A stretch of DNA of 13,329 nt from Bacteroidales bacterium (GTDB taxonomy: Bacteria; Bacteroidota; Bacteroidia; Bacteroidales; ML635J-15), in assembly GCA_017997855.1 (NCBI GenBank), contig JAGOEF010000024.1, positions 1 through 13,329 of the forward strand, read 5' to 3'. Position numbers and translations under genes: made by a program. Each line of letters opens with the position of its first letter. Positions within the stretch are counted from its first letter, which is position 1. The notes beneath the pieces are model-generated. The model did no database searches, was not told the origin of the DNA, and saw only the letters and a list, made by a program, of their open reading frames with translations. This document shows, in pieces, positions 1 through 6,261 of this stretch.

Positions 1-180
1 GGATTATCAAAAATAATTCAAGTAAATGGAGAAATTTCAGATGCAACAAAAGTAATTCTGACCAAAATTAATACAAATCGAAAAATATTTTTGGATAATT
101 CAATATGTTACTTTAATTTTACATTGATTTTTTTAACTTATACTTTAATTTTTTATGTATTTACGAAGACAAATATTTGA
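1..180 (+). other. AT-rich leader with a frame open from the window edge
   Basis: Frame 1 is open from base 1 to a TGA at 178-180, overlapping the start of the next gene by 26 bases. The 59 codons read as a short polar stretch followed by a hydrophobic one (FTLIFLTYTLIFYVF). This could be the 3' end of a gene lying mostly outside the window, but the composition is very AT-rich and I recognise no family. The other two forward frames stop early. The stretch must also contain the promoter of the ATPase gene, but I could not place a convincing TAnnTTTG box. The coding reading is weak. Confidence 0.2.
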
Positions 181-1300
181 AGGAATTGGCAAAGAATCGG
201 CTTTTTTATGGGGAGCACGACAAACAGGAAAAACCACACTTCTGAAAATGATGTTTCCCGATTCAATTTATATTGATTTGTTGCTAAACTCCGAATTCCT
301 AAGATTCAGCCATAACTCAAATTTGCTACGAGAAATTGTTGAGGCCAACCCAACTGAAAAGCCAATAATAATTGACGAGATTCAAAGGATTCCCGAGTTG
401 CTTAATGAGGTACATTGGTTAATAGTTAACAAAGGGACTCAGTTTATTTTGAGCGGTTCCAGTCCACGTAAAATTATTCGTTCTGGTGTTAATTTACTAG
501 GTGGCAGGGCATTGCGTTACGAATTATATCCACTGGTTTATCCCGAAATTCACAATTTCGATCTTAACAAAATTTTGAATCGGGGAGCTTTGCCCCGACA
601 TTATTTATCTGAAAATCCGAAACGTTTATTGGATGCATATATTGGTTCATATTTGCGCGATGAGATTATTTCGGAGGCTCGGTTGAGAAACGTGTCAGCG
701 TTTACAAAATTCCTCGAAAGTGCAGCATTCTCGAATGCTGAATTGGTAAATTATTCAAATATTGCAACTGATTGTGGTGTTAGCTCGGTAACGGTTAAAG
801 AATATTTCGGCATACTCGAAGATACATTAATTGGTCGATTCGTTCCGGCTTTTACGCGGAGAGCCAAAAGAAGGGTTGTTGCTTCACCCAAATTCTATTT
901 TTTCGACATTGCGGTTGCCAACTATTTATTAAGCCAAAATCATTTAGCCGAAAAAAGCGAGGCATACGGTAAAGCTTTGGAGCAATTCGTTTATCTTGAA
1001 CTCTATGCACACAGCAGGTATTCCGGTCTACATTACAACATTAGTTACTGGCGGACTGCAACTCAAATTGAAGTTGATTTTATTCTGGGTGATGGCGAAA
1101 TAGCCATCGAAGTAAAGTCGAATGAAAACATACAGTCAAAACATGTAAAAGGCCTCAGGCAATTTGCTTCGGAATATGATGTAAAACGATTGATTGTTGT
1201 CAGCAAAGATCCTTATTACCGTAAAATTGACAACATAGAAATTATGCCGCTCGAAAAGTTTTTACAAGAATTATGGTCGAACAATATAATAAAGGGATAA
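155..1300 (+). CDS. AAA family ATPase with DUF4143 domain
   Basis: This is a 381-residue P-loop ATPase of the AAA_14/DUF4143 type common in Bacteroidota and archaea, at the usual length for the family. Walker A is GARQTGKTT (residues 20-28), Walker B is IIIDEIQ (71-77), and SGSS (100-103) is the likely sensor 1. A winged-helix-like middle segment (about 185-235) is followed by the DUF4143 region. Near the C-terminus the spacing of D308 (EVDF), E319 and K321 (EVK) matches the restriction-endonuclease-like PD-(D/E)xK core often reported for this domain. The biological role of the family is poorly known; ATP-dependent nucleic-acid or stress functions are proposed. The first ATG of the frame gives the canonical MYLRRQI start. 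The gene is AT-rich and stands alone, converging on the tmRNA gene. No secretion signal is present, so it should be cytoplasmic. Family assignment is firm; function is unknown. Confidence 0.9.
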   Translation: MYLRRQIFEGIGKESAFLWGARQTGKTTLLKMMFPDSIYIDLLLNSEFLRFSHNSNLLREIVEANPTEKPIIIDEIQRIPELLNEVHWLIVNKGTQFILSGSSPRKIIRSGVNLLGGRALRYELYPLVYPEIHNFDLNKILNRGALPRHYLSENPKRLLDAYIGSYLRDEIISEARLRNVSAFTKFLESAAFSNAELVNYSNIATDCGVSSVTVKEYFGILEDTLIGRFVPAFTRRAKRRVVASPKFYFFDIAVANYLLSQNHLAEKSEAYGKALEQFVYLELYAHSRYSGLHYNISYWRTATQIEVDFILGDGEIAIEVKSNENIQSKHVKGLRQFASEYDVKRLIVVSKDPYYRKIDNIEIMPLEKFLQELWSNNIIKG

Positions 1301-1301
1301 A

Positions 1302-1331
1302 AAAAACCTCACACCGAAGCGTAAGGTTTTT
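1302..1331. terminator. Bidirectional hairpin terminator between ATPase gene and ssrA
   Basis: AAAAACCT and AGGTTTTT are inverted around a CACACCGAAGCGTA centre; the inner part can pair further (CAC with GTA/G, imperfectly). The A-run on one side and T-run on the other give a U-tract in both directions, so the hairpin can end both the + strand ATPase transcript and the - strand tmRNA transcript, whose mature 3' end lies 11 bases away. Confidence 0.75.
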
Positions 1332-1341
1332 CCTGAGTTTG

Positions 1342-1737
1342 TGGAGCTGGCGGGGATCGAACCCGCGTCCAAACAGGAGACAAAAGGGCTTTCTACATGC
1401 TTATCCTGTTATTGATTGTCGGGAATTGTCGCGAAAACAGGCATCCAAAACAACTCCGTATCTTCTGTTTCTCGCTGTGGTAACGAAGCTTACCACAACC
1501 ACCCCGGAATTGCTGCCACCTCCTGATCGGACCGGAACCGGGTCTGTCCATCCGGGAGATGTCCCGCTCCAACACCTTGTGTCGGAATTAGGCTCATTTT
1601 ACTGTCGTAAAATTAAGCTGCAAGAGCAAAGTTATCTGCGCCAGTTGTTTGGTCGCGGATCAGTTTTACGGGTTAATCCACCTAGCCCGGCATGCTTACA
1701 CAATCACCTCATCTGCTGTCAATACCATGTCAGCCCC
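1342..1737 (-). ncRNA. ssrA: tmRNA (transfer-messenger RNA)
   Basis: On the - strand the RNA begins GGGGCTGACATGG and ends CCAGCTCCA. These ends form the tRNA-like acceptor stem, with a G-U wobble at the third pair, the identity element read by alanyl-tRNA synthetase. The T arm is GCGGG-TTCGATC-CCCGC just before the 3' end. The three bases after the discriminator A are CAA rather than CCA, so CCA must be added after transcription. An internal tag frame ending in ALAA-stop lies at 1613-1642. The length (396 nt) is normal for a one-piece bacterial tmRNA. With SmpB it rescues stalled ribosomes and tags the unfinished peptide for proteolysis. Open frames drawn across this interval on either strand are not genes. 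Confidence 0.97.
1613..1642 (-). other. tmRNA proteolysis-tag reading frame
   Basis: Reading the - strand from 1642 gives GGC GCA GAT AAC TTT GCT CTT GCA GCT TAA, that is GADNFALAA followed by a stop. The ending -ALAA is the hallmark of an ssrA degradation tag recognised by ClpXP-type proteases, and Bacteroidota tags commonly have the pattern G-x-x-N/S-Y/F-A-L-A-A. The exact resume codon (the GGC at 1642) is inferred from that family pattern. Confidence 0.88.
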
Positions 1738-1748
1738 AAACAAGGCTG

Positions 1749-1779
1749 CAAATATACAACAAACGAAGGCAAAGTGCAA
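1749..1779 (-). promoter_or_regulatory. ssrA promoter, Bacteroidota sigma-ABfr type
   Basis: On the - strand there is a TTG (1777-1779), exactly 20 bases, then TATATTTG (1749-1756), which fits the phylum consensus TTG-N19-21-TAnnTTTG. The mature 5' end of tmRNA at 1737 lies 11 bases past the -7 box, as expected for the start point. This is the best promoter in the window. Confidence 0.88.
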
Positions 1780-1794
1780 GAAAATCTTTGATGT

Positions 1795-1809
1795 TGCACA
1801 AATTGTGCA
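1795..1809. promoter_or_regulatory. Perfect 15-bp palindrome in a divergent intergenic region
   Basis: TGCACAA-A-TTGTGCA is a perfect inverted repeat of 7-bp arms around a single base. It lies 16 bases upstream of the ssrA -33 element and 54 bases upstream of the oxidoreductase start codon, a position suitable for a dimeric regulator controlling one or both genes. It has no T-tract, so it is unlikely to be a terminator. No regulator can be named. Confidence 0.5.
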
Positions 1810-1863
1810 GGTTTTCGACCTAAAAATTGTATTTTTACCCCCCTGAACTTAAAAATTTTGGTT

Positions 1864-3081
1864 ATGACAAAAAAAATCCGCATCGGCATACTGAAAGAAA
1901 CCAAGACCCCGCCTGACAGAAGGGTAGTATTGACGCCTGATAATGTTCTCGAAGCCATGAGGCATTTTCCTGAAGCGGATTTTGTGGTGCAAAAAAGCAC
2001 CCTTCGCTGTTTTACCGATAATGAATATCTCGAAAAGGGCATTACCATGGCCGACGACATGTCGGTTTGTGATGTACTGATGGGAGTTAAAGAAGTGCAT
2101 ATACCCGAATTAATTCCCGACAAGCAATACCATTTTTTTTCTCACACCCATAAGAAACAGAGTTATAATCGTCCATTGCTGCAAACACTGGTTGCAAAAA
2201 AAATCACCATGGTCGACCATGAGTGTCTGACATACGAAAACGGAACCCGGGTAGTGGCCTTCGGTCGCTGGGCGGGAATAGTTGGCGCATATAATGCCAT
2301 GCTGGGATGGGGATTGCGCACCGGAGACTACCAACTGAAGCGTGCCGTAGAGTGCTTCGACCGCAGCGAAATGATGGAAGAACTCAAGCATGTAACACTG
2401 GCGAAAAACCTGAAAATTCTTATCACAGGCAAAGGTCGCGTTGGAATGGGTGCCATGGAGACACTTTCGGGGCTGAAATTAAAAATGGTTACAGCGAAAG
2501 AATTTCTTACCCAACAGTTTAACGAGCCTGTAATTTGTCAGATCGATGCTGATGAGTATGTGGAACACAAAGACGGCGGCTGGAAAGATTTCCCGTATTT
2601 CTTTAAACACCCTGACGAGTTTGTATCAACATTTACCCCATTTTCGAAAGTTACCGACATCTGGATTCCCTGCCATTTCTGGGATCAGAATTCACCGGCT
2701 TTTTTAAAACCTGCCGACTATCAGGCTCCGGACTTTCGCATTCAACTGATTGCCGATGTAAGCTGCGATCTGATCGACCCGATACCTTCCACATTACGTT
2801 CATCAAGCATAAAGGAACCTTTTTATGGTTACAATCCGATAACTCAGAAAGAATGTAATGCTTTCGACAAAAACAATGTTACTGTAATGGCTGTAGATAA
2901 CCTGCCCGGCGAATTGCCGCGCGATGCTTCGGGTGAGTTTGGGGCACGCTTTATTGAGGAAGTGATTCCGGCTATTGTTCGTGGCGATGATAAAGGAATC
3001 ATTATGCGGGGTACCATTTGCAGCGATGGAAAACTTACCGAGAGGTATGCTTATCTAGAGGAATTTCTGAATGGAAAGTAG
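1864..3081 (+). CDS. Saccharopine dehydrogenase / alanine dehydrogenase-like NAD(P)-dependent oxidoreductase
   Basis: This 405-residue protein belongs to the AlaDH/PNT-Lys1 superfamily. The N-terminal domain opens with IGILKETKTPPDRRVVLTP (residues 7-25), the substrate-binding start of the family. K76 (GVKE) and H94 (FSH) sit where the catalytic Lys/His pair of fungal saccharopine dehydrogenase lies. A glycine-rich stretch GKGRVGMG (189-196) is the Rossmann nucleotide loop. Near the end VDNLPGELPRDAS (344-356) closely matches the signature of lysine-ketoglutarate reductase/saccharopine dehydrogenase proteins. The likely reaction is NAD(P)-linked oxidative cleavage or formation of saccharopine or a related amino acid, in the cytoplasm; the actual substrate is not determined by sequence. 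The ATG at 1864 is preferred over an in-frame TTG six bases upstream. The gene is divergent from ssrA, stands alone, and is followed by a repeat-rich gap. Confidence 0.85.
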   Translation: MTKKIRIGILKETKTPPDRRVVLTPDNVLEAMRHFPEADFVVQKSTLRCFTDNEYLEKGITMADDMSVCDVLMGVKEVHIPELIPDKQYHFFSHTHKKQSYNRPLLQTLVAKKITMVDHECLTYENGTRVVAFGRWAGIVGAYNAMLGWGLRTGDYQLKRAVECFDRSEMMEELKHVTLAKNLKILITGKGRVGMGAMETLSGLKLKMVTAKEFLTQQFNEPVICQIDADEYVEHKDGGWKDFPYFFKHPDEFVSTFTPFSKVTDIWIPCHFWDQNSPAFLKPADYQAPDFRIQLIADVSCDLIDPIPSTLRSSSIKEPFYGYNPITQKECNAFDKNNVTVMAVDNLPGELPRDASGEFGARFIEEVIPAIVRGDDKGIIMRGTICSDGKLTERYAYLEEFLNGK

Positions 3082-3193
3082 TTAGGTAGAATACAGGAGT
3101 CAGAATACAGAAGGTGGTATTTCGTTGGGAGAGAGAAACCCGCTGCTCCTAGAAACTAGAAATTTCAGCCAGAGATGAATGTTACCTGATTGA

Positions 3194-3260
3194 TAAAGCC
3201 CCTGTCATGCTGAGTACTGGAGCGTAGCGGAAGGCTAATCGAAGCATAGACAGGGGTTTA
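3194..3260. repeat. REP-like long hairpin, unit 1
   Basis: CCCCTGTC (3199-3206) followed by ATGCT pairs with AGCAT, a bulged A, and GACAGGGG (3249-3256). The pairing extends outward to TAAA/TTTA with one bulged G. That is 13 consecutive base pairs apart from the bulge, with a 31-base loop region containing GAGCGTAGCGGAAGG. The stem is strong and may stop transcription from the oxidoreductase gene, although only a short T-run follows. Confidence 0.6.
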
Positions 3261-3277
3261 GAGAGAAAACGTCTTCG

Positions 3278-3327
3278 GATTCACCCTTCGATGAGCACTT
3301 CACTACGTTTCGCTAGTCAGAGTGACA
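3278..3327 (-). repeat. REP-like unit 2, inverted copy of unit 1
   Basis: Read on the - strand this 50-base segment begins TGTCACTCTGACTA and contains CGTAGTGAAG and ATCGAAG. It aligns without gaps to unit 1 (3203-3252, + strand), matching about 30 of the first 42 positions, with weaker agreement in the last eight. It has lost the outer stem-forming arm that unit 1 keeps. Confidence 0.5.
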
Positions 3328-3450
3328 AATTCTATTACCGCTGCGCTACTTAGGCTGACAATTGTAAAAGAATGCCCCTTCTGTATTCTGTCACCTGCAT
3401 TCTGAATTCCAGATAATCGTTATCTTTTATTGCTTGCATTACCCCAAAAA

Positions 3451-4104
3451 TTATCCCACCAGCTTCAATTGCCGAATGGTTTCGACAGGATTTTTCGATG
3501 CGAACACTGTATTACCTGCCACCAGTGCATTTACTCCGGCTTTCACCAGTTCGGGAGCATTTTCGAGGGTAACTCCGCCATCCACTTCAATAATTAAATC
3601 AGGATTGTCGAATTGCTTTAACTCCGCTAACAATTCCAGCTTGCGGTAGGTCGACTGAATAAAACTTTGCCCGCCAAAGCCGGGATTCACCGACATCACC
3701 AGCACCAGGTCGATATCGGCAATCACATTTTCGAGCATCTGCACCGGAGTATGTGGATTTAATGAAACTCCAGCCTTCATGCCTGCATTTTTAATTTCCT
3801 GAACGGTGCGGTGCAGGTGTGTGCAGGCTTCCACATGAACCGTTAGAATATCGGCACCTGCGTCGCGAAAAGCCTGAATATATTTTTCGGGCGACACAAT
3901 CATCAGGTGTACATCGAGGGGTTTATGCGCATCTTTTTTAATGGCCTTTACCACCGGAAGCCCAAACGAAATATTCGGCACGAACACACCATCCATTATA
4001 TCGAGGTGAAACCAATCGGCTTCGCTACGGTTAATCATATCAATGTCTGCTGATAGGTTCAGAAAGTTTGCCGACAGCATCGAGGGGGCAATAATTGTGC
4101 TCAT
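3451..4104 (-). CDS. rpe: Ribulose-phosphate 3-epimerase
   Basis: This 217-residue TIM-barrel enzyme interconverts D-ribulose 5-phosphate and D-xylulose 5-phosphate in the pentose phosphate pathway, in the cytoplasm. The start APSMLSANF (residues 6-14), metal ligands and acid-base residues H33 and D35 in FHLDIMDG, H66 in DVHLM, the phosphate-side loop VNPGFGGQ (139-146) and D175 in EVDGG are all present and correctly spaced. Length and motifs are fully typical, so it should be active. It is the last gene of a - strand run; 92 to 112 bases separate it from the methyltransferase gene, leaving room for its own promoter (an imperfect TATATTTT box lies upstream) as well as read-through. Confidence 0.96.
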   Translation of the reverse strand: MSTIIAPSMLSANFLNLSADIDMINRSEADWFHLDIMDGVFVPNISFGLPVVKAIKKDAHKPLDVHLMIVSPEKYIQAFRDAGADILTVHVEACTHLHRTVQEIKNAGMKAGVSLNPHTPVQMLENVIADIDLVLVMSVNPGFGGQSFIQSTYRKLELLAELKQFDNPDLIIEVDGGVTLENAPELVKAGVNALVAGNTVFASKNPVETIRQLKLVG

Positions 4105-4196
4105 GCAAATGAATTTTTTACTGTGATAAAAATATACAGTATTGTCGAGGTAAAAAAATGTTTCAAGACCTTATTGCAATAATTATTACCTGTCGA

Positions 4197-5084
4197 TTAA
4201 ATTCTGAACCGGGTAACGGCGCCCAGCGGCAATTTTCTTCCCACTGCATCGGCGATATAGATTTCGCCACTTTCGGGATTTGCAGCTGGAAAATGATACC
4301 GGATTAAATTATCGGTAATTAATGGCGAAATACCCAGCGAATAGGTGTTGAGCAGTATAAATGAGTTATTGGAATCGAGAAGTTTCCTGCATAATTCAAG
4401 CAAGGGATTGAGATGTTGAGCAAGAGTCCATTTTTCACCGGCAGGTCCACGGCCATACACCGGTGGGTCGAGTATAATGCCCTGATACCGGCTTCCGCGG
4501 GTAGCTTCGCGCTTAACAAACTTCGTCGCATCTTCCACAACCCAGTGAATATCGGTTAAACCGGATGCAAGCATGTTTTGGTTTGCCCATGTTACTACCT
4601 GCTTTACCGAATCGACATGATACACCTCGGCTCCGGCAGCCCTTGCCACCAGCGACGCTCCGCCGGTATATGCAAACAGGTTCAACACACGGCATGGCTT
4701 AGGAATTGCTGATACCGAATTGTAGATATACGTCCAGTTTGCAGCCTGTTCGGGGAATAAGCCCACATGCTTAAAAGCACTCATTCCCAACTGAAACGAC
4801 AACTTTTTGTTGTTCAGGGTGAAACAAACTTTCCAATCAGCAGGCATGGTTTTCATCAGCTTCCAGTTTCCTTTTTCGCCCTGACCCAAATCGTCGTTAC
4901 TGATGGCACGGGTAAAAACGGCATGACTCAATTTGTCCCATTCTTTTTCGGGTAAAGCGGTATTCCACCACGCCTGAGGTTCAGGACGGGATACTATTGC
5001 GGAACCAAAACGCTCGAGTTTACGGAAGTTACCCGTATCGATCAGTTCATATTCCTTCCAAAGTTCAGCACCATTAATCAGCAT
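4197..5084 (-). CDS. Class I SAM-dependent methyltransferase, RlmI/PF10672 type
   Basis: This is a Rossmann-fold methyltransferase of the family that includes 23S rRNA methyltransferases RlmI and RlmK. Counting from the in-frame TTG at 5102 (301 residues), motif I is VLNLFAYTGGAS (139-150), the SAM ribose acid is D164 (HVD), and motif IV is DPPVYGRG (212-219). The N-terminal part (KLERFG, RPEPQAWW) is typical of the Bacteroidota branch and replaces the PUA domain of RlmI. Where RlmI has a TCS-type cysteine motif after motif IV, this protein reads NTYSLG, so the cysteine used in C5-cytosine transfer appears absent; the target base is therefore uncertain. I chose the ATG at 5084 (295 residues); the TTG at 5102 is the only longer option, as a stop lies at 5139-5141. 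It sits about 70 bases downstream of mqnC on the same strand. Confidence 0.85.
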   Translation of the reverse strand: MLINGAELWKEYELIDTGNFRKLERFGSAIVSRPEPQAWWNTALPEKEWDKLSHAVFTRAISNDDLGQGEKGNWKLMKTMPADWKVCFTLNNKKLSFQLGMSAFKHVGLFPEQAANWTYIYNSVSAIPKPCRVLNLFAYTGGASLVARAAGAEVYHVDSVKQVVTWANQNMLASGLTDIHWVVEDATKFVKREATRGSRYQGIILDPPVYGRGPAGEKWTLAQHLNPLLELCRKLLDSNNSFILLNTYSLGISPLITDNLIRYHFPAANPESGEIYIADAVGRKLPLGAVTRFRI

Positions 5085-5154
5085 ATCAGGAAATTTCAAC
5101 AAATATTCAAAAAATGTTTCGAAAAATATATCATGCTGTCAGAAAACCCGGATT

Positions 5155-6243
5155 TTAGAGGTAATGATAATGCTGATTGCGAAGCAGGGGCACAAAACCA
5201 TTCGACTCAATCAGTTTTTTCATGGCTGAAGCATCCAGCGTATATTGCACACCAGCTGCCGAAACCACATTCTCTTCAATCATTACCGACCCAAGATCGT
5301 CGGCACCGCCCCGCAGACTAAGAGCTGCTGTTTCGGGCCCCACCGTAAGCCATGATGCCTGAATATGGGGGATATTGGTCAAAACAATGCGGCTGATGGC
5401 TATCATACGAAGGTACTCGGAAGCATTTACCGGCTGAATAGACGGATGCTCGCGCAGCAAACGGGTATTGGTCATTGCAAAAGGCCAGGGGATAAAAGCC
5501 AAAAAGCCGGCAGCCCCTTCAGGCTTTTTCGATTGCAAATCGCGAAGCATAATTAAATGCTGAATTCGCTCTTCGATACTTTCCAAATGACCAAACATCA
5601 TGGTTGCCGATGTGCTGAGTCCAAGTTGATGTGCCTCTGACATCACAGCCAGCCATTCCTCAGCCGAGCATTTTGCCGGACTTATCAATTTTCGCACCCT
5701 GTTACTCAGTATTTCGGCGCCTGCACCGGGTAAAGAATCCAGTCCGGATTGCATTAAAGCAACCAGCGTTTCGCGGAAGCTCAATTTTCCGAGTCGTGAC
5801 AGATGTACAATTTCGGGTGGCCCGAGTGCATGTAGTTTCAATTCCGGAAACCGTTTTTTAAGCCTCGTAAACAACGAAGTATAAAAATCGAGATGAAGAT
5901 TGGGGTGCAATCCTCCCTGAATTAACAACTGATTTCCTCCGGCCGCAAAAAGTTTCTCCAGTTTTCTGACGTATTCTTCGTCCGAAAGAACGTAAGCATC
6001 CATACTATTGATGCCGGTACAAAAATTACAAAATTTACAATGCACCACGCAAACATTAGTAATGTTTACATTCATATCGACCATCCAGCTTACATTCTTA
6101 CCGGGATGCAACTGCTGCCTGATTGAATCGGCAACATGCATCAGCAATGGCAAGGGGGTTTCCTGATACAATCTCAGTGCTTCTTCGGAATCGGGAGCAT
6201 ATCCTCCGCCAATTATTTTCTCTATTGATTTTGCATACGACAT
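5155..6243 (-). CDS. mqnC: Cyclic dehypoxanthinyl futalosine synthase (radical SAM), MqnC-like
   Basis: This 362-residue radical SAM enzyme belongs to the futalosine route to menaquinone, where MqnC cyclises dehypoxanthine futalosine. The [4Fe-4S] motif CX3CX2C is at C65, C69 and C72 (NVCVVHCKFC). MqnC rather than MqnE is indicated by LLIQGGLHP, ALGPPEI, TMMFGH, AFIPWPF and the C-terminal GSVMIEENVVSAAG. The protein is full length. The residue after the cluster motif is unusual: NFC (C75) then TG, where MqnC proteins usually read FCxFYR. LPGAGAEIL also replaces the usual LPGGGAEIL. The start ATG at 6243 lies 18 bases after the Crp/Fnr stop, implying co-transcription. The other futalosine genes (mqnA, B, D, E) are not in the window. 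A diverged paralogue with altered substrate is possible. Confidence 0.87.
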   Translation of the reverse strand: MSYAKSIEKIIGGGYAPDSEEALRLYQETPLPLLMHVADSIRQQLHPGKNVSWMVDMNVNITNVCVVHCKFCNFCTGINSMDAYVLSDEEYVRKLEKLFAAGGNQLLIQGGLHPNLHLDFYTSLFTRLKKRFPELKLHALGPPEIVHLSRLGKLSFRETLVALMQSGLDSLPGAGAEILSNRVRKLISPAKCSAEEWLAVMSEAHQLGLSTSATMMFGHLESIEERIQHLIMLRDLQSKKPEGAAGFLAFIPWPFAMTNTRLLREHPSIQPVNASEYLRMIAISRIVLTNIPHIQASWLTVGPETAALSLRGGADDLGSVMIEENVVSAAGVQYTLDASAMKKLIESNGFVPLLRNQHYHYL

Positions 6244-6261
6244 TTGAAACCGGGCATCAAC

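Larger units (their letters stand above)
3089..3402. repeat. Nested inverted-repeat element in a convergent intergenic gap
   Basis: The gene-free stretch 3082-3450 is framed by an inverted repeat: 3089-3114 and the reverse complement of 3377-3402 match at 23 of 26 positions (core CAGAATACAGAAGG). Each arm also repeats GAATRCAG internally. Inside lie two further diverged units in opposite orientation (3203-3252 and 3278-3327). The layout resembles a REP/MITE-like palindromic element of the kind scattered between convergent genes. No open frame or target-site duplication was recognised. At 3411-3425, outside the element, a small AGATAA-TCG-TTATCT hairpin could add weak termination. Confidence 0.6.

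Noticed and set aside
1342..1370. tRNA-like T arm and acceptor end
   Set aside because: It is the 3' end of tmRNA, since the matching 5' acceptor strand lies 390 bases away with an mRNA-like tag frame between; it is not a separate tRNA gene.
1273..1791. Long + strand open frame starting inside the ATPase gene and crossing the ssrA locus
   Set aside because: It lies over the tmRNA on the opposite strand and through its terminator; the peptide has no recognisable domain. The - strand frame at 1393-1575 and the + strand frame at 1649-1846 fail for the same reason.
1719..2123. 134-residue - strand frame over the dehydrogenase start and ssrA upstream region
   Set aside because: It overlaps the dehydrogenase coding region, the ssrA promoter and the 5' end of tmRNA; an antisense shadow.
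3082..3450. Possible CRISPR array or small gene in the largest gap
   Set aside because: Repeats are inverted and diverged, with no regular spacers; no frame with coding character is present.
3434..3649. 71-residue + strand frame over the end of rpe
   Set aside because: It is antisense to a textbook rpe gene and has no independent support.
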